DNA of 51,371 bases from an uncultured Jannaschia sp. Its GTDB lineage: Bacteria; Pseudomonadota; Alphaproteobacteria; Rhodobacterales; Rhodobacteraceae. Made by a program: the position numbers and the translations under genes. The DNA lies in assembly GCF_947494055.1 (NCBI RefSeq), contig NZ_CANLTR010000023.1, positions 1-51,371 of the forward strand. Direction: 5' to 3'. The notes under the pieces are model-generated. The model had not been told where the DNA came from. It ran no database searches and was given only the letters and a program-made list of their open reading frames with translations. The first letter of the stretch is position 1; each line of letters opens with the position of its first letter. Shown here piece after piece: positions 35,576-44,187 of the stretch.

Positions 35576-36010
35576 TCAGGTCCCCGCGATCATCGATTCG
35601 AGTGCGTCCTTCTCCATCGACACCTCGCTCAGCCGCGCCTTCACGACATCGCCGAGGCTGATCAGCCCGATGAGAAGGTCGTCCTCCTCCACCGGCATGT
35701 GCCGGAACCGGCCTTCGGTCATGGCCGACAGGATCGCCTGGGCGTCGTCGCCGGGCGCGCAGGTCTTGAGCTCCGTCGTCATCAAGTCGCCGACGCTGCG
35801 CGTCAGGACCTCGCCCCCTTCGCGGCCGAGCTCGCGGACGATGTCGCGTTCCGACAGGATACCCTGCGCGCGTCGTCCGTCCTCGCTCACGACCAGCGCG
35901 CCGATCCGCCGCGCGGCCAGTTCGGCCACGGCGTCGGCGATGCTCGCCGACGGATCGATGGTGAGGACGCCCTTGTGCGCCTTCGAATTGAGGATCTGGG
36001 TGACGAACAT
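35576..36010 (-). CDS. CBS-domain pair protein
   Basis: Protein of 144 residues built almost only of two CBS domains (about 8-65 and 75-135), an adenosyl-nucleotide sensing fold. The patterns ARRIGALVVSEDGRRAQGIL, SERDIVREL and RFRHMPVEEDDLLIGLISLG are typical. The start at 36010 (MFVTQIL) is supported by GGAGGAGCTC; an upstream ATG in frame has no ribosome site. Stand-alone CBS proteins often regulate another enzyme through AMP, ATP or NADH binding, and the partner is not evident here. Confidence 0.88.
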   Translation of the reverse strand: MFVTQILNSKAHKGVLTIDPSASIADAVAELAARRIGALVVSEDGRRAQGILSERDIVRELGREGGEVLTRSVGDLMTTELKTCAPGDDAQAILSAMTEGRFRHMPVEEDDLLIGLISLGDVVKARLSEVSMEKDALESMIAGT

Positions 36011-36094
36011 CTGTGAGCTCCTCCGCAACGCCTGTGCGAAGCGTCGCGCCCCCACCCCCTCCTGTCAAGCGTCGGAGACCGGAACGCGGGCCGT

Positions 36095-36442
36095 CTAACG
36101 CAGGCGGAGGCCTCTGAGCGTCAGGACGGGACGGTTGATGCAGTTCTCGTGCGCCGCGACGACCGCGACTTCGCGCAACTGCCGCCATTCCGACGAGCTG
36201 GTCGGCCGGGGCCAGTCGTAGACGCTCTCGATCTGGCTCTCGTGGATCGTGACCAGCGGCGAGCCGCGCTCGACGAGCTGGCGCTGCTCGAACCGGGACT
36301 GGCCGCGCATCCGGCCCAGCACGATGACGTCGGCCAACGCAGCGACGTCGTCGCAGGTCGGCACGTGGGTGTCCGGATCGTGCCGTGGCCCGAACAGGCC
36401 GCAACCGCCAAGCAGCAGGAGGGAGAGGAGAAGAAACCGCAC
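36095..36442 (-). CDS. Small lipoprotein of unknown function
   Basis: Protein of 115 residues. A lipobox LLGGC places the acylated Cys at residue 14, so the mature protein should be membrane-anchored. The start is GTG at 36442 with AGAAGGA 5 bases upstream. The mature part has paired Cys residues (CDDV near 30 and HENC near 97) that could form a disulfide, and no domain that I recognise. It is divergent from the glycosyltransferase gene across a 155-base spacer that carries GTCAATCG repeats. Confidence 0.8.
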   Translation of the reverse strand: MRFLLLSLLLLGGCGLFGPRHDPDTHVPTCDDVAALADVIVLGRMRGQSRFEQRQLVERGSPLVTIHESQIESVYDWPRPTSSSEWRQLREVAVVAAHENCINRPVLTLRGLRLR

Positions 36443-36457
36443 GCGGTCCTTCTGCCG

Positions 36458-36490
36458 GTCAATCGTTAGAAAAGCGTCAATCGGTCAAGG
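36458..36490. repeat. Direct repeats GTCAATCG in a divergent promoter region
   Basis: GTCAATCG occurs at 36458-36465 and 36476-36483, with a related GTCAAGG at 36484-36490. On the minus strand they read CGATTGAC and CCTTGAC, resembling -35 elements or regulator half-sites in front of the lipoprotein gene. No regulator is nearby. Confidence 0.35.
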
Positions 36491-36597
36491 CGTCCACGCG
36501 TAGAGCTTCGCGCTGGAGACACTTGTGGAAACCCATGATCGCAATTCGGGCGGAAGCTCGATACGAACGCGAAAGGCACGAGTGATCGAATGGAAGC

Positions 36598-37341
36598 ATG
36601 ACGAATCCGGTGTTTCATGGAGCGGTCACGTTGACTGCGGTGCGCAGACCCGACCTGTTGGCACGAACCCTCGCGTCGTTCGCCGAAGCCCTGCGGCAAG
36701 GATTCCCGGTCGGTCCCGTGTTCGTCAATCTCGACCCGGTCATGGGCGATGCGCGGGCTCAGACGGAATGTCGCGACGTCGTGCGGGCGCATTTTCCTGA
36801 AGCCAAGATCGTCGAGCCCGAGACCGCGAGCTTTGGTGCGGCCGTGATACGCCTCTGGACGCGCGTACCGGACGGTCCGGTCCTGCATCTCGAGGATGAC
36901 TGGACATGCCTGCACGAGATTGACCTCGATGCCGCCCGGCGTTTCTTGGATGGCAAGACGACGATGGTCTGTTTCAGAAACAACCACCACGGGCGCAAGG
37001 GAGAACGGGTCTACAGCGAGACGAGACACCGGTATCCGGTCCTGTGGGGTCTGCTGCATCGTAAACGACGCGTTCCGCTCTTCAATACCGGCCCGGCCCT
37101 TGCGGACGGTTCATTTCTTAGGGCCTGTGCCCTACGTATGGACGCGACGCTCGACCCCGAGAAGCAGATGCGACGACCGATGAACCCCGAACTCAACGAC
37201 TGGTTGGAAAGATACCGCTGCCGTTTCCTGAAGGCGCCGGACGGAGGGCTGCTTCTGACGGACGATGGCCGGGAATGGCGCGCGGCCCGCGGGCTCGACA
37301 AGCACGTCGCGGATGGCCGGTCCGTCTGGTCCTCCCGATGA
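36598..37341 (+). CDS. Putative glycosyltransferase (GT-A-like)
   Basis: Protein of 247 residues that looks like a sugar-nucleotide-dependent transferase. The N-terminal half has a beta-alpha pattern (GAVTLTAVRRPDLLARTL, FVNLDPVMGD). A DxD-type motif lies in VLHLEDDW (residues 95-102). NTGPALADGSFLRACA resembles an acceptor-loop segment. The family is uncertain. The ATG at 36598 has GGAAG before it. It overlaps the next glycosyltransferase by 4 bases, so the pair probably acts on the same surface glycan. Confidence 0.65.
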   Translation: MTNPVFHGAVTLTAVRRPDLLARTLASFAEALRQGFPVGPVFVNLDPVMGDARAQTECRDVVRAHFPEAKIVEPETASFGAAVIRLWTRVPDGPVLHLEDDWTCLHEIDLDAARRFLDGKTTMVCFRNNHHGRKGERVYSETRHRYPVLWGLLHRKRRVPLFNTGPALADGSFLRACALRMDATLDPEKQMRRPMNPELNDWLERYRCRFLKAPDGGLLLTDDGREWRAARGLDKHVADGRSVWSSR

Positions 37342-38534
37342 GCGATCCCCGCGTCTGTCTCTTCGTCGGGACCCATCCCCTGCCCGGCCAGACCTTCGTG
37401 AACCGGCATATCGAGCATATGTTCGGCGGTAATACCTGTGTGATCTCCACCGACGCGGCCTCGGGCGAGAACCCCTATGGCAAGGCGATACACAATCTCT
37501 CGGCTTCGCGCGACCGTGGGCTTGCCGCGCTCCTCGCTTTGCCCGAGCGGCTTCGGAACCAGGCCCGGTTCGGAACCTCCCACGTCCCGTTCGGTCGCGG
37601 TAAGGAAGCGCTGCGACGGTTCATCCGGGAGGAACGCGTGGATATCGTCCTGTGCGAGTTCGGCAGCCGCATCGCCAAGATCGCGCCGCTCGCCGCGGAG
37701 ATGGACGTGCCCTGCTACGCATATTTCCGGGGCCGCGACGCCACGGAGGAGCTGCGCAAGCCGCGGCGCCTGCGAGGCTACCGCAATCTCCTGCCGCTCC
37801 TGGACGGCATCTTCGCGGTCAGCGAGTTCCTCCTTCAGGAGCTTGCCGCCGCGGGTCTGACGCATCCGAATGCGCATGTCGTGCCGTCCGGCGTCGATAT
37901 CCGAAGGTTCCGTCCGGGCGACAAGACGCCCCGGTCCTGCGTGATGGTCGGGCGCATGGTGGAGAAGAAGTCCCCCCTGACCACATTGCGCGCCTTCGCC
38001 GACGCCACGCAGGGAATGCCGGACGCGCATCTGCAGGTGATCGGGGACGGCCCGCTTCTGGCGCCGACCAAAGCCCTCGCGGCGGAACTCGGGGTTACGG
38101 ATCGCGTGACCTTCGAGGGCGCCCTTCCCCACGACCGTGTCCGGGAAGCGCTCGCGCGATCCGAAGTCTTCCTGCAACATTCCGTGGTGGGCCCGTCCGG
38201 CGATGCCGAAGGGCTCCCGACCGCCATTCAGGAGGCGCTGGCCTGCGGCTGCATCGTCGTCTCGACCCGCCACGCCGGCATTCCGGAGGCGGTCGATCAC
38301 GGCGTGAACGGCTGGCTGTCCGAGGAACACGATCTCGCGGGCTTCACCGACCAGTTGCACCGCGCGCTGAGTGGCGACCAGTCCGGGATGACCCGCGCCG
38401 CCCGCGCGACGGCGGAAGCCCGGTTCGACAACGACGTCCTGCTGCGACGGGTCGAGACGGAACTTCGCCGGGCCGTGACGGCGCATCGGAACGGGGCGGG
38501 CCGCGGCAGAAATGCCATGCCCCCGCAAACGTGA
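37338..38534 (+). CDS. Glycosyltransferase family 4-type (GT-B)
   Basis: Protein of 398 residues with a two-domain GT-B fold. The N-terminal domain starts CLFVGTHPLPGQTFVNRHIE. The C-terminal nucleotide-binding domain has VPSGVDIRRF, MVGRMVEKKSPLTTLRAF and the E-x7-E motif in EGLPTAIQEALACG. Such enzymes build exopolysaccharide, lipopolysaccharide or capsule. The start at 37338 overlaps the upstream stop (ATGA). No other polysaccharide genes (polymerase, flippase, exporter) are nearby. Donor and acceptor are unknown. Confidence 0.88.
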   Translation: MSDPRVCLFVGTHPLPGQTFVNRHIEHMFGGNTCVISTDAASGENPYGKAIHNLSASRDRGLAALLALPERLRNQARFGTSHVPFGRGKEALRRFIREERVDIVLCEFGSRIAKIAPLAAEMDVPCYAYFRGRDATEELRKPRRLRGYRNLLPLLDGIFAVSEFLLQELAAAGLTHPNAHVVPSGVDIRRFRPGDKTPRSCVMVGRMVEKKSPLTTLRAFADATQGMPDAHLQVIGDGPLLAPTKALAAELGVTDRVTFEGALPHDRVREALARSEVFLQHSVVGPSGDAEGLPTAIQEALACGCIVVSTRHAGIPEAVDHGVNGWLSEEHDLAGFTDQLHRALSGDQSGMTRAARATAEARFDNDVLLRRVETELRRAVTAHRNGAGRGRNAMPPQT

Positions 38535-38603
38535 TCGTAACCGAGCTTAAACCTTCCCGTCGGCATTGCTACCATGAACGAAGTCCCTGAAGGAGCGATC
38601 CGC

Positions 38604-39185
38604 ATGACGAACCGTCGCACCCTGATCCTGTCCGCCGCAGCCGCGCTCGCCGCGCCGGCGCTCGCGCGCGCCCAGTACACGGCAGAGGATTTCGGTGGCG
38701 TCACCGGGCCGACCAGCACGCGCCGAAACGCCTCGAGCTTTCAGGTCATCAATTGGCAGGACCATTTCGACACGCTCGGAGCGGCCACGATCATCGCCGA
38801 CACGACGTCCCGCGCCCTGCATTTCTGGTCGGGGGACGGGTCGCTCTACAGGCTCTACCCGACCTCCGTGCCGATGACGGACGAGCTCACGCGGCGCGGC
38901 TATTCGGAGATCGTCCGAAAGGCCGTCGCGCCGAGCTGGACGCCGACCGCGAACATGCGCGAGCGCAATCCCGAACTGCCGATCACGGTCGAGGGCGGGG
39001 CGCTCGACAATCCGCTCGGCACCCACGCGATGTATCTCGACTGGCCGGCCTACCTGATCCACGGCACGCACGATACGCGCAAGATCGGCCGGCGCTCCTC
39101 CTCCGGCTGCATCGGGCTGTACAACGAAAAGATCGCGGAGCTCTACGCGTTGACCCCGATCGGGGCGCAGGTCCGCCTGATCTGA
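38604..39185 (+). CDS. L,D-transpeptidase (YkuD family)
   Basis: Exported enzyme of 193 residues that cross-links peptidoglycan or attaches proteins to it. The N-terminus NRRTLILS with Ala-rich stretch and ALARAQ is a twin-arginine-like signal peptide. The YkuD domain carries YLIHGTHD (His153) and SSSGCIGLYN with nucleophile Cys169. The usual Arg after GC[VI] is Gly here. The start at 38604 was chosen because AGGAG lies 8 bases upstream; an in-frame ATG 30 bases earlier has no such site. A hairpin follows the gene. Confidence 0.9.
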   Translation: MTNRRTLILSAAAALAAPALARAQYTAEDFGGVTGPTSTRRNASSFQVINWQDHFDTLGAATIIADTTSRALHFWSGDGSLYRLYPTSVPMTDELTRRGYSEIVRKAVAPSWTPTANMRERNPELPITVEGGALDNPLGTHAMYLDWPAYLIHGTHDTRKIGRRSSSGCIGLYNEKIAELYALTPIGAQVRLI

Positions 39186-39202
39186 CAATTCCGGAGATGC
39201 AA

Positions 39203-39243
39203 ATGCATGACGGGCGGCCCAGCAGGCCGCCCGTATGCAATTT
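39203..39243. terminator. Bidirectional intrinsic terminator
   Basis: A 10-bp perfect stem (ACGGGCGGCC, 39210-39219, with 39225-39234) and a CAGCA loop are extended by TGCAT/ATGCA arms with one bulge. TTT follows on the plus strand and an ATTTGC tract on the minus strand. It lies between the convergent L,D-transpeptidase and VPLPA-CTERM genes and can serve both. Confidence 0.75.
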
Positions 39244-39259
39244 CTCACATAGGGCCGGT

Positions 39260-39901
39260 TCAGCCCTTGCGACGCCCCATGGCGGCGAGCCCGCCGATCC
39301 CGGCGATCAGCATCCAGGCCGCGGCAGGAAGCGGCACCGGCGAAGGGGTCGGCGTGTCGTCGTAGGAGACGGTGATCTTCTTCATCTTCCAGTCGTCGTC
39401 GGACTGATAGGCACCGATCGCGAAGACCGTGTTCGTGTAGTCGTTCTGGAAGTCGTAGTTCGAGAAGAAACCATTGCCGATGCGCGCATACCCCTCGTAG
39501 GTTTTCTCGTCACCGGTGAAGAGCCCGAAGTGGTCATTGGTGTCGACATAGGAGAACTTCAGCGTGTCGAGGCGAACCGCCTTGCTGAAGCTCAGGACGA
39601 TCGCCTCGTTCTTCAAGAAGCCATCGACCTCGTGGTTGTCGCCCCAATAGCTCTTTACGCCCAGACCGTAATCATAGCTCTGCGTGCCGACCGTCTCGGC
39701 TCCGAACGCATAGGTCTTGGTGCCGTGATCATACGAGTACGTGGCCGCGGTCACGTTCAGCGTGAGGTCACCCTGCGTGTACGTACGGACAGCCTGTGTA
39801 TCGGAACCGCCATTCGAAAGATCGAAGGTCTGGGTCGCGGCATGGGCCGCCCCGGCAAGTCCGAGAGACGCGGTGGCGGCGAGAAGGATGGAACGCAACA
39901 T
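39260..39901 (-). CDS. VPLPA-CTERM sorting-domain protein
   Basis: Predicted exported protein of 213 residues. The signal peptide is residues 1-21 (AGAAHA). The middle is rich in Tyr, Thr, Asp and Gly and looks like a beta-sandwich (SYDHGTKTYAFGAETVG, VDTNDHFGLFTGDEKTYEGY). The C-terminus has VPLPAAAWMLIAGIGGLAAM followed by RRKG, the classic VPLPA-CTERM signal recognised by exosortase D (XrtD) in Roseobacter relatives. The start at 39901 has GAGGAATT a few bases upstream. It is the second such protein in this window. Confidence 0.85.
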   Translation of the reverse strand: MLRSILLAATASLGLAGAAHAATQTFDLSNGGSDTQAVRTYTQGDLTLNVTAATYSYDHGTKTYAFGAETVGTQSYDYGLGVKSYWGDNHEVDGFLKNEAIVLSFSKAVRLDTLKFSYVDTNDHFGLFTGDEKTYEGYARIGNGFFSNYDFQNDYTNTVFAIGAYQSDDDWKMKKITVSYDDTPTPSPVPLPAAAWMLIAGIGGLAAMGRRKG

Positions 39902-40214
39902 GAAATAATTCCTCGTTTCAAAATGGTCTTGTGTGCTTGGCACGAAATGGTGCCACTCTGGCCGATCGACCCGTCCCGTCCGGCGCTGGCGAGTGAACCT
40001 TTCATACCCAATCGAAACGAATAAAAACATCCGGATATCGGGCAATTGGTTAACTCCGATCGACACCGCCTGTGGGCGGGGCTCAGCGGACGATGTCCTG
40101 ACAGGGCGGTCGCACCCTCGTTGCCACCACGCCACGAACGCGATGCGCAGGCCGAACGCGTCGCCACGATACGGCGCCACCGCAGGATTCGCCGAACACC
40201 GAGCCGAGGGAAAC
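39902..40214. other. Intergenic region, no gene seen
   Basis: These 313 bases hold the expected promoter of the VPLPA-CTERM gene and the 3' flank of tRNA-Arg. An inverted repeat GGCAC-GAAATG-GTGCC (39939-39954) lies 38 bases before the start codon and could be an operator. A plus-strand open frame crosses into the tRNA, but I treat it as spurious. Confidence 0.5.
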
Positions 40215-40291
40215 TGGCGCACCCATCAGGATTCGAACCTGAGACCTCTGCCTTCGGAGGGCAGCGCTCTATCCAGCTGAGCTATGGGTGC
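40215..40291 (-). tRNA. tRNA-Arg(CCG)
   Basis: A 77-base cloverleaf on the minus strand: acceptor GCACCCA/TGGGTGC, D arm GCTC/GAGC, anticodon stem CTGCC/GGCAG with CCG (complement of 40255-40257), T arm TCAGG-TTCGAAT-CCTGA, discriminator G and encoded CCA. It lies just after lpxB on the same strand. Confidence 0.97.
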
Positions 40292-40331
40292 TCCGAGAGG
40301 CGGGATAGACGCGATGGACGCGCCCCGCAAG

Positions 40332-41462
40332 TCACTTCGACAGATGCGCCATGACCGAGCGCGCCGCGCGCAGGCCCGGTGCCGCGCCTCCGCGGCCGAG
40401 CGCCGTCATCGCGCCGTCGAGCGCTGCCGCCTGGGCGTCCCGTTCCGAGGGCACCGAGATCAGCCGCGCGAAAGCCTCCCCGACCGGGCCGGGCCGGCAG
40501 GCGGGGCCGAGGAACTCGGGCACGACCTTGCGGCCCGCGATCAGGTTGACGAGCGTCACCGTGTCGACCTTCAGCATGCGGCTGACGATCTGTCGGCTGA
40601 ACCAGTTCATGTCGTAGGCGATCACCATCGGCGTGCCGGCCGCCGCGAGTTCGAGGCTGACCGTCCCCGAGGCCGCGAGCGCCGCACGGGCCGCGCCGAA
40701 GGCCGCGCGCTTCCGGACCGGGTCCGTCACAAGCATCGGGTCGCCGGGCCATGTGCGGATCAGGTCGCGGACGGTCTGTTCCAGATGCGGGACGGCCGGC
40801 ACGGCGACACGCGTGCCCTCGGGCAGGCGTTCCAGCGCCGCGCCGAAGATCGGGGCGAGCCGTGTCACCTCGCCCCGGCGCGACCCCGGCAGGACGAGCG
40901 CGACCTCGCCCCCCGCCTCGGCGCGGAACGCCGCGCGTTCGGCCTCGCTCGCCTGCGGGTCCGCCACGACCGGATGACCCACGAAGTCGCAGCTCATGCC
41001 CGCGGCCTCCATGAAGGGCGGCTCGAACGGCAGGAGCGCCAGGACATGGTCCACGACGCGCGCCATCTTCGCCGCCCGTCCGGCCCGCCAGGCCCAGACG
41101 GAGGGCGCGACGTAGTGGATCGTGGGGAGGTCAAGGCGCGCCGCACGGGCCTTCCGCGCGACGCGGAGGCAGAAATCCGGGCTGTCGATCGTGACCAGCG
41201 CGTCGGGGCGCAGGTCGGCGATGGCGGCGACGGCGGCGTCGCGACGGCGGAACAGGTCGGGCAGACGGGGCACCACCTCGGCCAGTCCCATCACCGACAA
41301 CGTCTCCATCGGGAACAGGCTCTCGAAGCCCTCGGCGATCATCTCCGGTCCGCCGATCCCGTGCAGTTCGACCCCCGGCTCGAGCGTCCGCAGACCCCGG
41401 ATCAGCGCCGCGCCCAGTCGGTCGCCCGACGACTCGCCCGCAATCAGGAACAGCCGCGTCAT
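40332..41462 (-). CDS. lpxB: Lipid-A-disaccharide synthase
   Basis: Joins UDP-diacylglucosamine and lipid X to the lipid A disaccharide; 376 residues, membrane-associated. The N-terminus [18 protein letters not shown] is the LpxB signature; [11 protein letters not shown] (about 137-147), [12 protein letters not shown] and the late [20 protein letters not shown] also match GT19 enzymes. It overlaps lpxI by 4 bases, so these lipid A genes are translationally linked. Confidence 0.96.
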   Translation of the reverse strand: MTRLFLIAGESSGDRLGAALIRGLRTLEPGVELHGIGGPEMIAEGFESLFPMETLSVMGLAEVVPRLPDLFRRRDAAVAAIADLRPDALVTIDSPDFCLRVARKARAARLDLPTIHYVAPSVWAWRAGRAAKMARVVDHVLALLPFEPPFMEAAGMSCDFVGHPVVADPQASEAERAAFRAEAGGEVALVLPGSRRGEVTRLAPIFGAALERLPEGTRVAVPAVPHLEQTVRDLIRTWPGDPMLVTDPVRKRAAFGAARAALAASGTVSLELAAAGTPMVIAYDMNWFSRQIVSRMLKVDTVTLVNLIAGRKVVPEFLGPACRPGPVGEAFARLISVPSERDAQAAALDGAMTALGRGGAAPGLRAARSVMAHLSK

Positions 41463-42238
41463 GCGGGCGCGAGGAACAGGCCCGTCGCCGCAAGCCGATG
41501 GCGCAACGCATCCGGGTCGAGGACCAGCACGTCGCCCGCCGCCACGGCGATCCCCGCGAGCCCGGCCTGGGCCGCGCGTGTCACGGTCTCCGGCCCGATC
41601 GTGGCCATGTCGATCCGCCGGTCCTGCCCGGCCTTGGCCGCCTTGTAGAGCACGCCGCCCCCGGGGCGGCCCTCAATACGGCCAAGGCTTTCGAGCATCC
41701 AGTCCGTTCCCGGCATCGCCTCTACCGCCAGCACCTGCCCGCGCGCCACGACGCAGCCCTGTCCGACATCGAGCGGCGCAAGCGCGCGATGCACGGCCAC
41801 GGCACGGGCGATGTCGGCGCGGTCGCGCTCGGACGGCGCGCCGACGTTCGGCACGTCGAGAAGGCCGGGGGCGAGATCCTGCGGCGCGACGATTCTGAGC
41901 CCCGCCTCCTCGAAGAAGGCGATCACGGTGCGGAGCGCGGCGTCATCCCCCTGCCCGAGCGCCTGCATCATCCGCGGCACGAGCGGCACCGTCGCCATGT
42001 CGAGCGCCGACGGGTTGAGTTCGGGCCGGGCGATGCGGCCGGCGAAGCAGACCTCCGACACGCCCTCCGCCCGCAGCGTGGCGATCAGGCTTCCCAACGT
42101 CTCGACGCGGAACGGCACGGAGGCGAGCCCCTCCGGTGCGAAGCCCTCGAGATGCCACGCGCGCCAGTCCCGCCCTGCCAGCGCGGCGGCGAGCGTCGCG
42201 GGCAGGCGACCCGCCCCCGCGATCAGGGCGAGGTTCAT
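41459..42238 (-). CDS. lpxI: UDP-2,3-diacylglucosamine pyrophosphatase LpxI
   Basis: Hydrolyses UDP-2,3-diacylglucosamine to lipid X and UMP, replacing LpxH in alphaproteobacteria; 259 residues. The N-terminal GAGRLPATLAAAL, the VCFAGRIARPELN segment and the C-terminal KAAKAGQDRRIDMATIGPET with its catalytic Asp match LpxI (DUF1009). The start at 42238 is inside a 4-base overlap with the lpxA stop. lpxA-lpxI-lpxB is the usual alphaproteobacterial order, and no lpxH is seen here. Confidence 0.94.
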   Translation of the reverse strand: MNLALIAGAGRLPATLAAALAGRDWRAWHLEGFAPEGLASVPFRVETLGSLIATLRAEGVSEVCFAGRIARPELNPSALDMATVPLVPRMMQALGQGDDAALRTVIAFFEEAGLRIVAPQDLAPGLLDVPNVGAPSERDRADIARAVAVHRALAPLDVGQGCVVARGQVLAVEAMPGTDWMLESLGRIEGRPGGGVLYKAAKAGQDRRIDMATIGPETVTRAAQAGLAGIAVAAGDVLVLDPDALRHRLAATGLFLAPA

Positions 42239-43032
42239 TTCGGGACCAGAAAGCTGCGATCCGAGGCGCCGGTGATGAAGGCGACCATGCGGCGCACATA
42301 GTCGCTTCCGGTCTCGTCGCCCAGCCGACGCGCCCGCTCGACGAAGGTCCCCTCCCCCTGCTTCAGGGTCAGCAGCGCGATGCGCAGCGCCTGGATGTCC
42401 TCCCGCGCCACCCCCCGGCGCTTCAGCCCGACGAGGTTGAGCCCGTCGAGCTCCGCCCGCGGTCCGGCGACGAGCCCGTAGGGCACGACGTCGTTCGTCA
42501 CCATGCTGAGCGCGCCGATGATCGCGCCTTGCCCGATCCGCACCCATTGGTGGATACCCGACAGGCCGCCGATGATGACGTCGTCCTCCACCTGGCAATG
42601 ACCCGCGACCGCGCTCTGGTTCACGATGATCACCCGGTTCCCGATCCGGCAATCATGCGCGACGTGGCAACCGGCCATGAAAAGCCCGTCATCGCCCACC
42701 ACCGTCTCGCCGCCGCCGCCGGCCGTGCCGGGATTCATCGTGACGTGCTCGCGGATGCGGTTGCGCGCGCCGATGATGAGCTTCGTCCGCTCACCGGAGA
42801 ACTTGAGGTCCTGCGGCACCTCGCCGATCGAGGCGAAGGGAAAGATCACGCTGCCCGCGCCCACGTCGGTCCAGCCGGTGACGACGACATGGCTGCGCAG
42901 CTCGACATCCGCCCCGAGCGTCACGTCCGCGCCGACGATGCAGAACGGGCCCACGACCGCACCGGCGCCGATGGTGGCGCCGTCCTCGACGATGGCGGAG
43001 GGATGGACCCGCGCGGTGGGGTCGACGCTCAC
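42235..43032 (-). CDS. lpxA: UDP-N-acetylglucosamine acyltransferase
   Basis: First acylation of lipid A synthesis; 265 residues forming a left-handed beta-helix of hexapeptide repeats ([12 protein letters not shown] and similar). The catalytic His is His126 in [12 protein letters not shown], and [13 protein letters not shown] and [14 protein letters not shown] are typical of the C-terminal part. It overlaps fabZ by 4 bases and lpxI by 4 bases. It is normal in length and motif. Confidence 0.96.
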   Translation of the reverse strand: MSVDPTARVHPSAIVEDGATIGAGAVVGPFCIVGADVTLGADVELRSHVVVTGWTDVGAGSVIFPFASIGEVPQDLKFSGERTKLIIGARNRIREHVTMNPGTAGGGGETVVGDDGLFMAGCHVAHDCRIGNRVIIVNQSAVAGHCQVEDDVIIGGLSGIHQWVRIGQGAIIGALSMVTNDVVPYGLVAGPRAELDGLNLVGLKRRGVAREDIQALRIALLTLKQGEGTFVERARRLGDETGSDYVRRMVAFITGASDRSFLVPK

Positions 43033-43502
43033 GCCCCGGCCTTCGCGGCGTCCTTCGACAGGTCGATCATCGCCGCGAACTCGGCCTCGGCCGCGACCTC
43101 GCCCTCGACGCGCGCTATGCCGTGGAAGCGCCAGACCTTGCCGCCGGGCTTGCCGCGCGTGACGTCGACCTGCATCTCCAGCACGTCACCGGGCACCACC
43201 TTGCGGCGGAACTTGGCCTTCTCGATCGACATGAAGTAGATCAGCGCCTCGCGGTCGATCAGATCGTTGCTGATCCCGACGAGGACGCCGGTCGTCTGCG
43301 CCATCGCCTCGATGATGGCCACGCCCGGCATGATCGGGGTGCCGGGGAAATGACCCTGGAAATACGGCTCGTTGGCGGTGACGTTCTTGATGCCCACGGC
43401 GGACGTGTTCGCCACGATGTCCCGGACCCGGTCGACCAGGAGGAAGGGATACCGGTGCGGAATGATCCGCTGGATCAGCTGAATGTCGGCTTCGGTCGTC
43501 AT
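43029..43502 (-). CDS. fabZ: 3-hydroxyacyl-ACP dehydratase FabZ
   Basis: Dehydrates beta-hydroxyacyl-ACP in fatty acid elongation; 157 residues, hot-dog fold. The active site is His51 in [13 protein letters not shown] and Glu65 in [20 protein letters not shown] (15-26) is the conserved N-terminal motif. The start at 43502 ([13 protein letters not shown]) is preceded by GGGGG; an upstream extension has no family similarity. It sits between skp and lpxA and supplies acyl-ACP for both membranes. Confidence 0.95.
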   Translation of the reverse strand: MTTEADIQLIQRIIPHRYPFLLVDRVRDIVANTSAVGIKNVTANEPYFQGHFPGTPIMPGVAIIEAMAQTTGVLVGISNDLIDREALIYFMSIEKAKFRRKVVPGDVLEMQVDVTRGKPGGKVWRFHGIARVEGEVAAEAEFAAMIDLSKDAAKAGA

Positions 43503-43539
43503 CGGCCCCCCTGTGCCCCCCTGTCTGGCGCCGCCGGTC

Positions 43540-44187
43540 CTAGCCCGGGTCCGGACGCGGGGCAACAGGTTCGGGCTCCGCGCCCGGCGCCGGCGATCCC
43601 TCGCCCGACGGCGGCCGCGGCCGCGGCGCCATCGGGCGCAGGCCCGCGCCGTCGCCCAGGGCGGCGTCGATCCGCGCCTGCGCACGCGCCGTGATGTCGA
43701 TTTCGTCGGCCGAGGCGATGGCGAACCGCTTGTCGAGGATCACCAGCGCGTCGGCCTCCCGCGCCAGTTCGACAAGGATCGGATTGGCCTGCTCCAGGAA
43801 CAGCGCCTGCGCGCGCTCGGTCTGCTGGGCGATGGCGCGGGCCTTCGCGTCCTGCGCCTGCCGGATGGCGGTGACGCGGGTGTCGAACTCGGCCGCCAGT
43901 TCGCGGAAGGCGTCGGGCTCCATCGTCTCGCGCCGCGCGGTCAGCGCCCGCTCCTCGGCTTCGAGCTCGGATTCGAGACGCCGGTTCTCGGCCGCGAGAT
44001 CGTTGGAGGCCGCCTCGACATCGGCGGCGACGCGGCGGCCGAAGGCGCTGCGCGCGTAGAGCGCATCGCGGTCGAGCACGACGACGGGGGAGCTCGGCAC
44101 GGCCGCGGGCGGCTCCGCAACGGGAAGCGCGTCCTGCGCGACGGCGGGCCCCGCCGCCAGCGCCGCAGCGAGCAGCAGGGCGCGCAT
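43540..44187 (-). CDS. OmpH/Skp-family periplasmic chaperone
   Basis: Periplasmic chaperone for outer-membrane proteins, 215 residues. The signal peptide is residues 1-17 (GPAVAQ). The coiled-coil arms lie at about 55-140, with alternating charged heptads ([34 protein letters not shown]). The last ~30 residues are an unusual Pro- and Glu-rich tail ([15 protein letters not shown] onward). The start overlaps the last base of the bamA stop. It lies in the bamA-skp-fabZ-lpxA order common to proteobacteria. Confidence 0.88.
   Translation of the reverse strand: MRALLLAAALAAGPAVAQDALPVAEPPAAVPSSPVVVLDRDALYARSAFGRRVAADVEAASNDLAAENRRLESELEAEERALTARRETMEPDAFRELAAEFDTRVTAIRQAQDAKARAIAQQTERAQALFLEQANPILVELAREADALVILDKRFAIASADEIDITARAQARIDAALGDGAGLRPMAPRPRPPSGEGSPAPGAEPEPVAPRPDPG

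Noticed and set aside
39938-39955. TGGCACG-like sigma-54 promoter
   Set aside because: The -12 element is not at the needed spacing and it would point away from any gene; better seen as a short inverted repeat.
39933-40280. Plus-strand open frame of 115 codons crossing tRNA-Arg
   Set aside because: The end ([13 protein letters not shown]) is the antisense of tRNA-Arg, another common false gene, and there is no ribosome site or family match.
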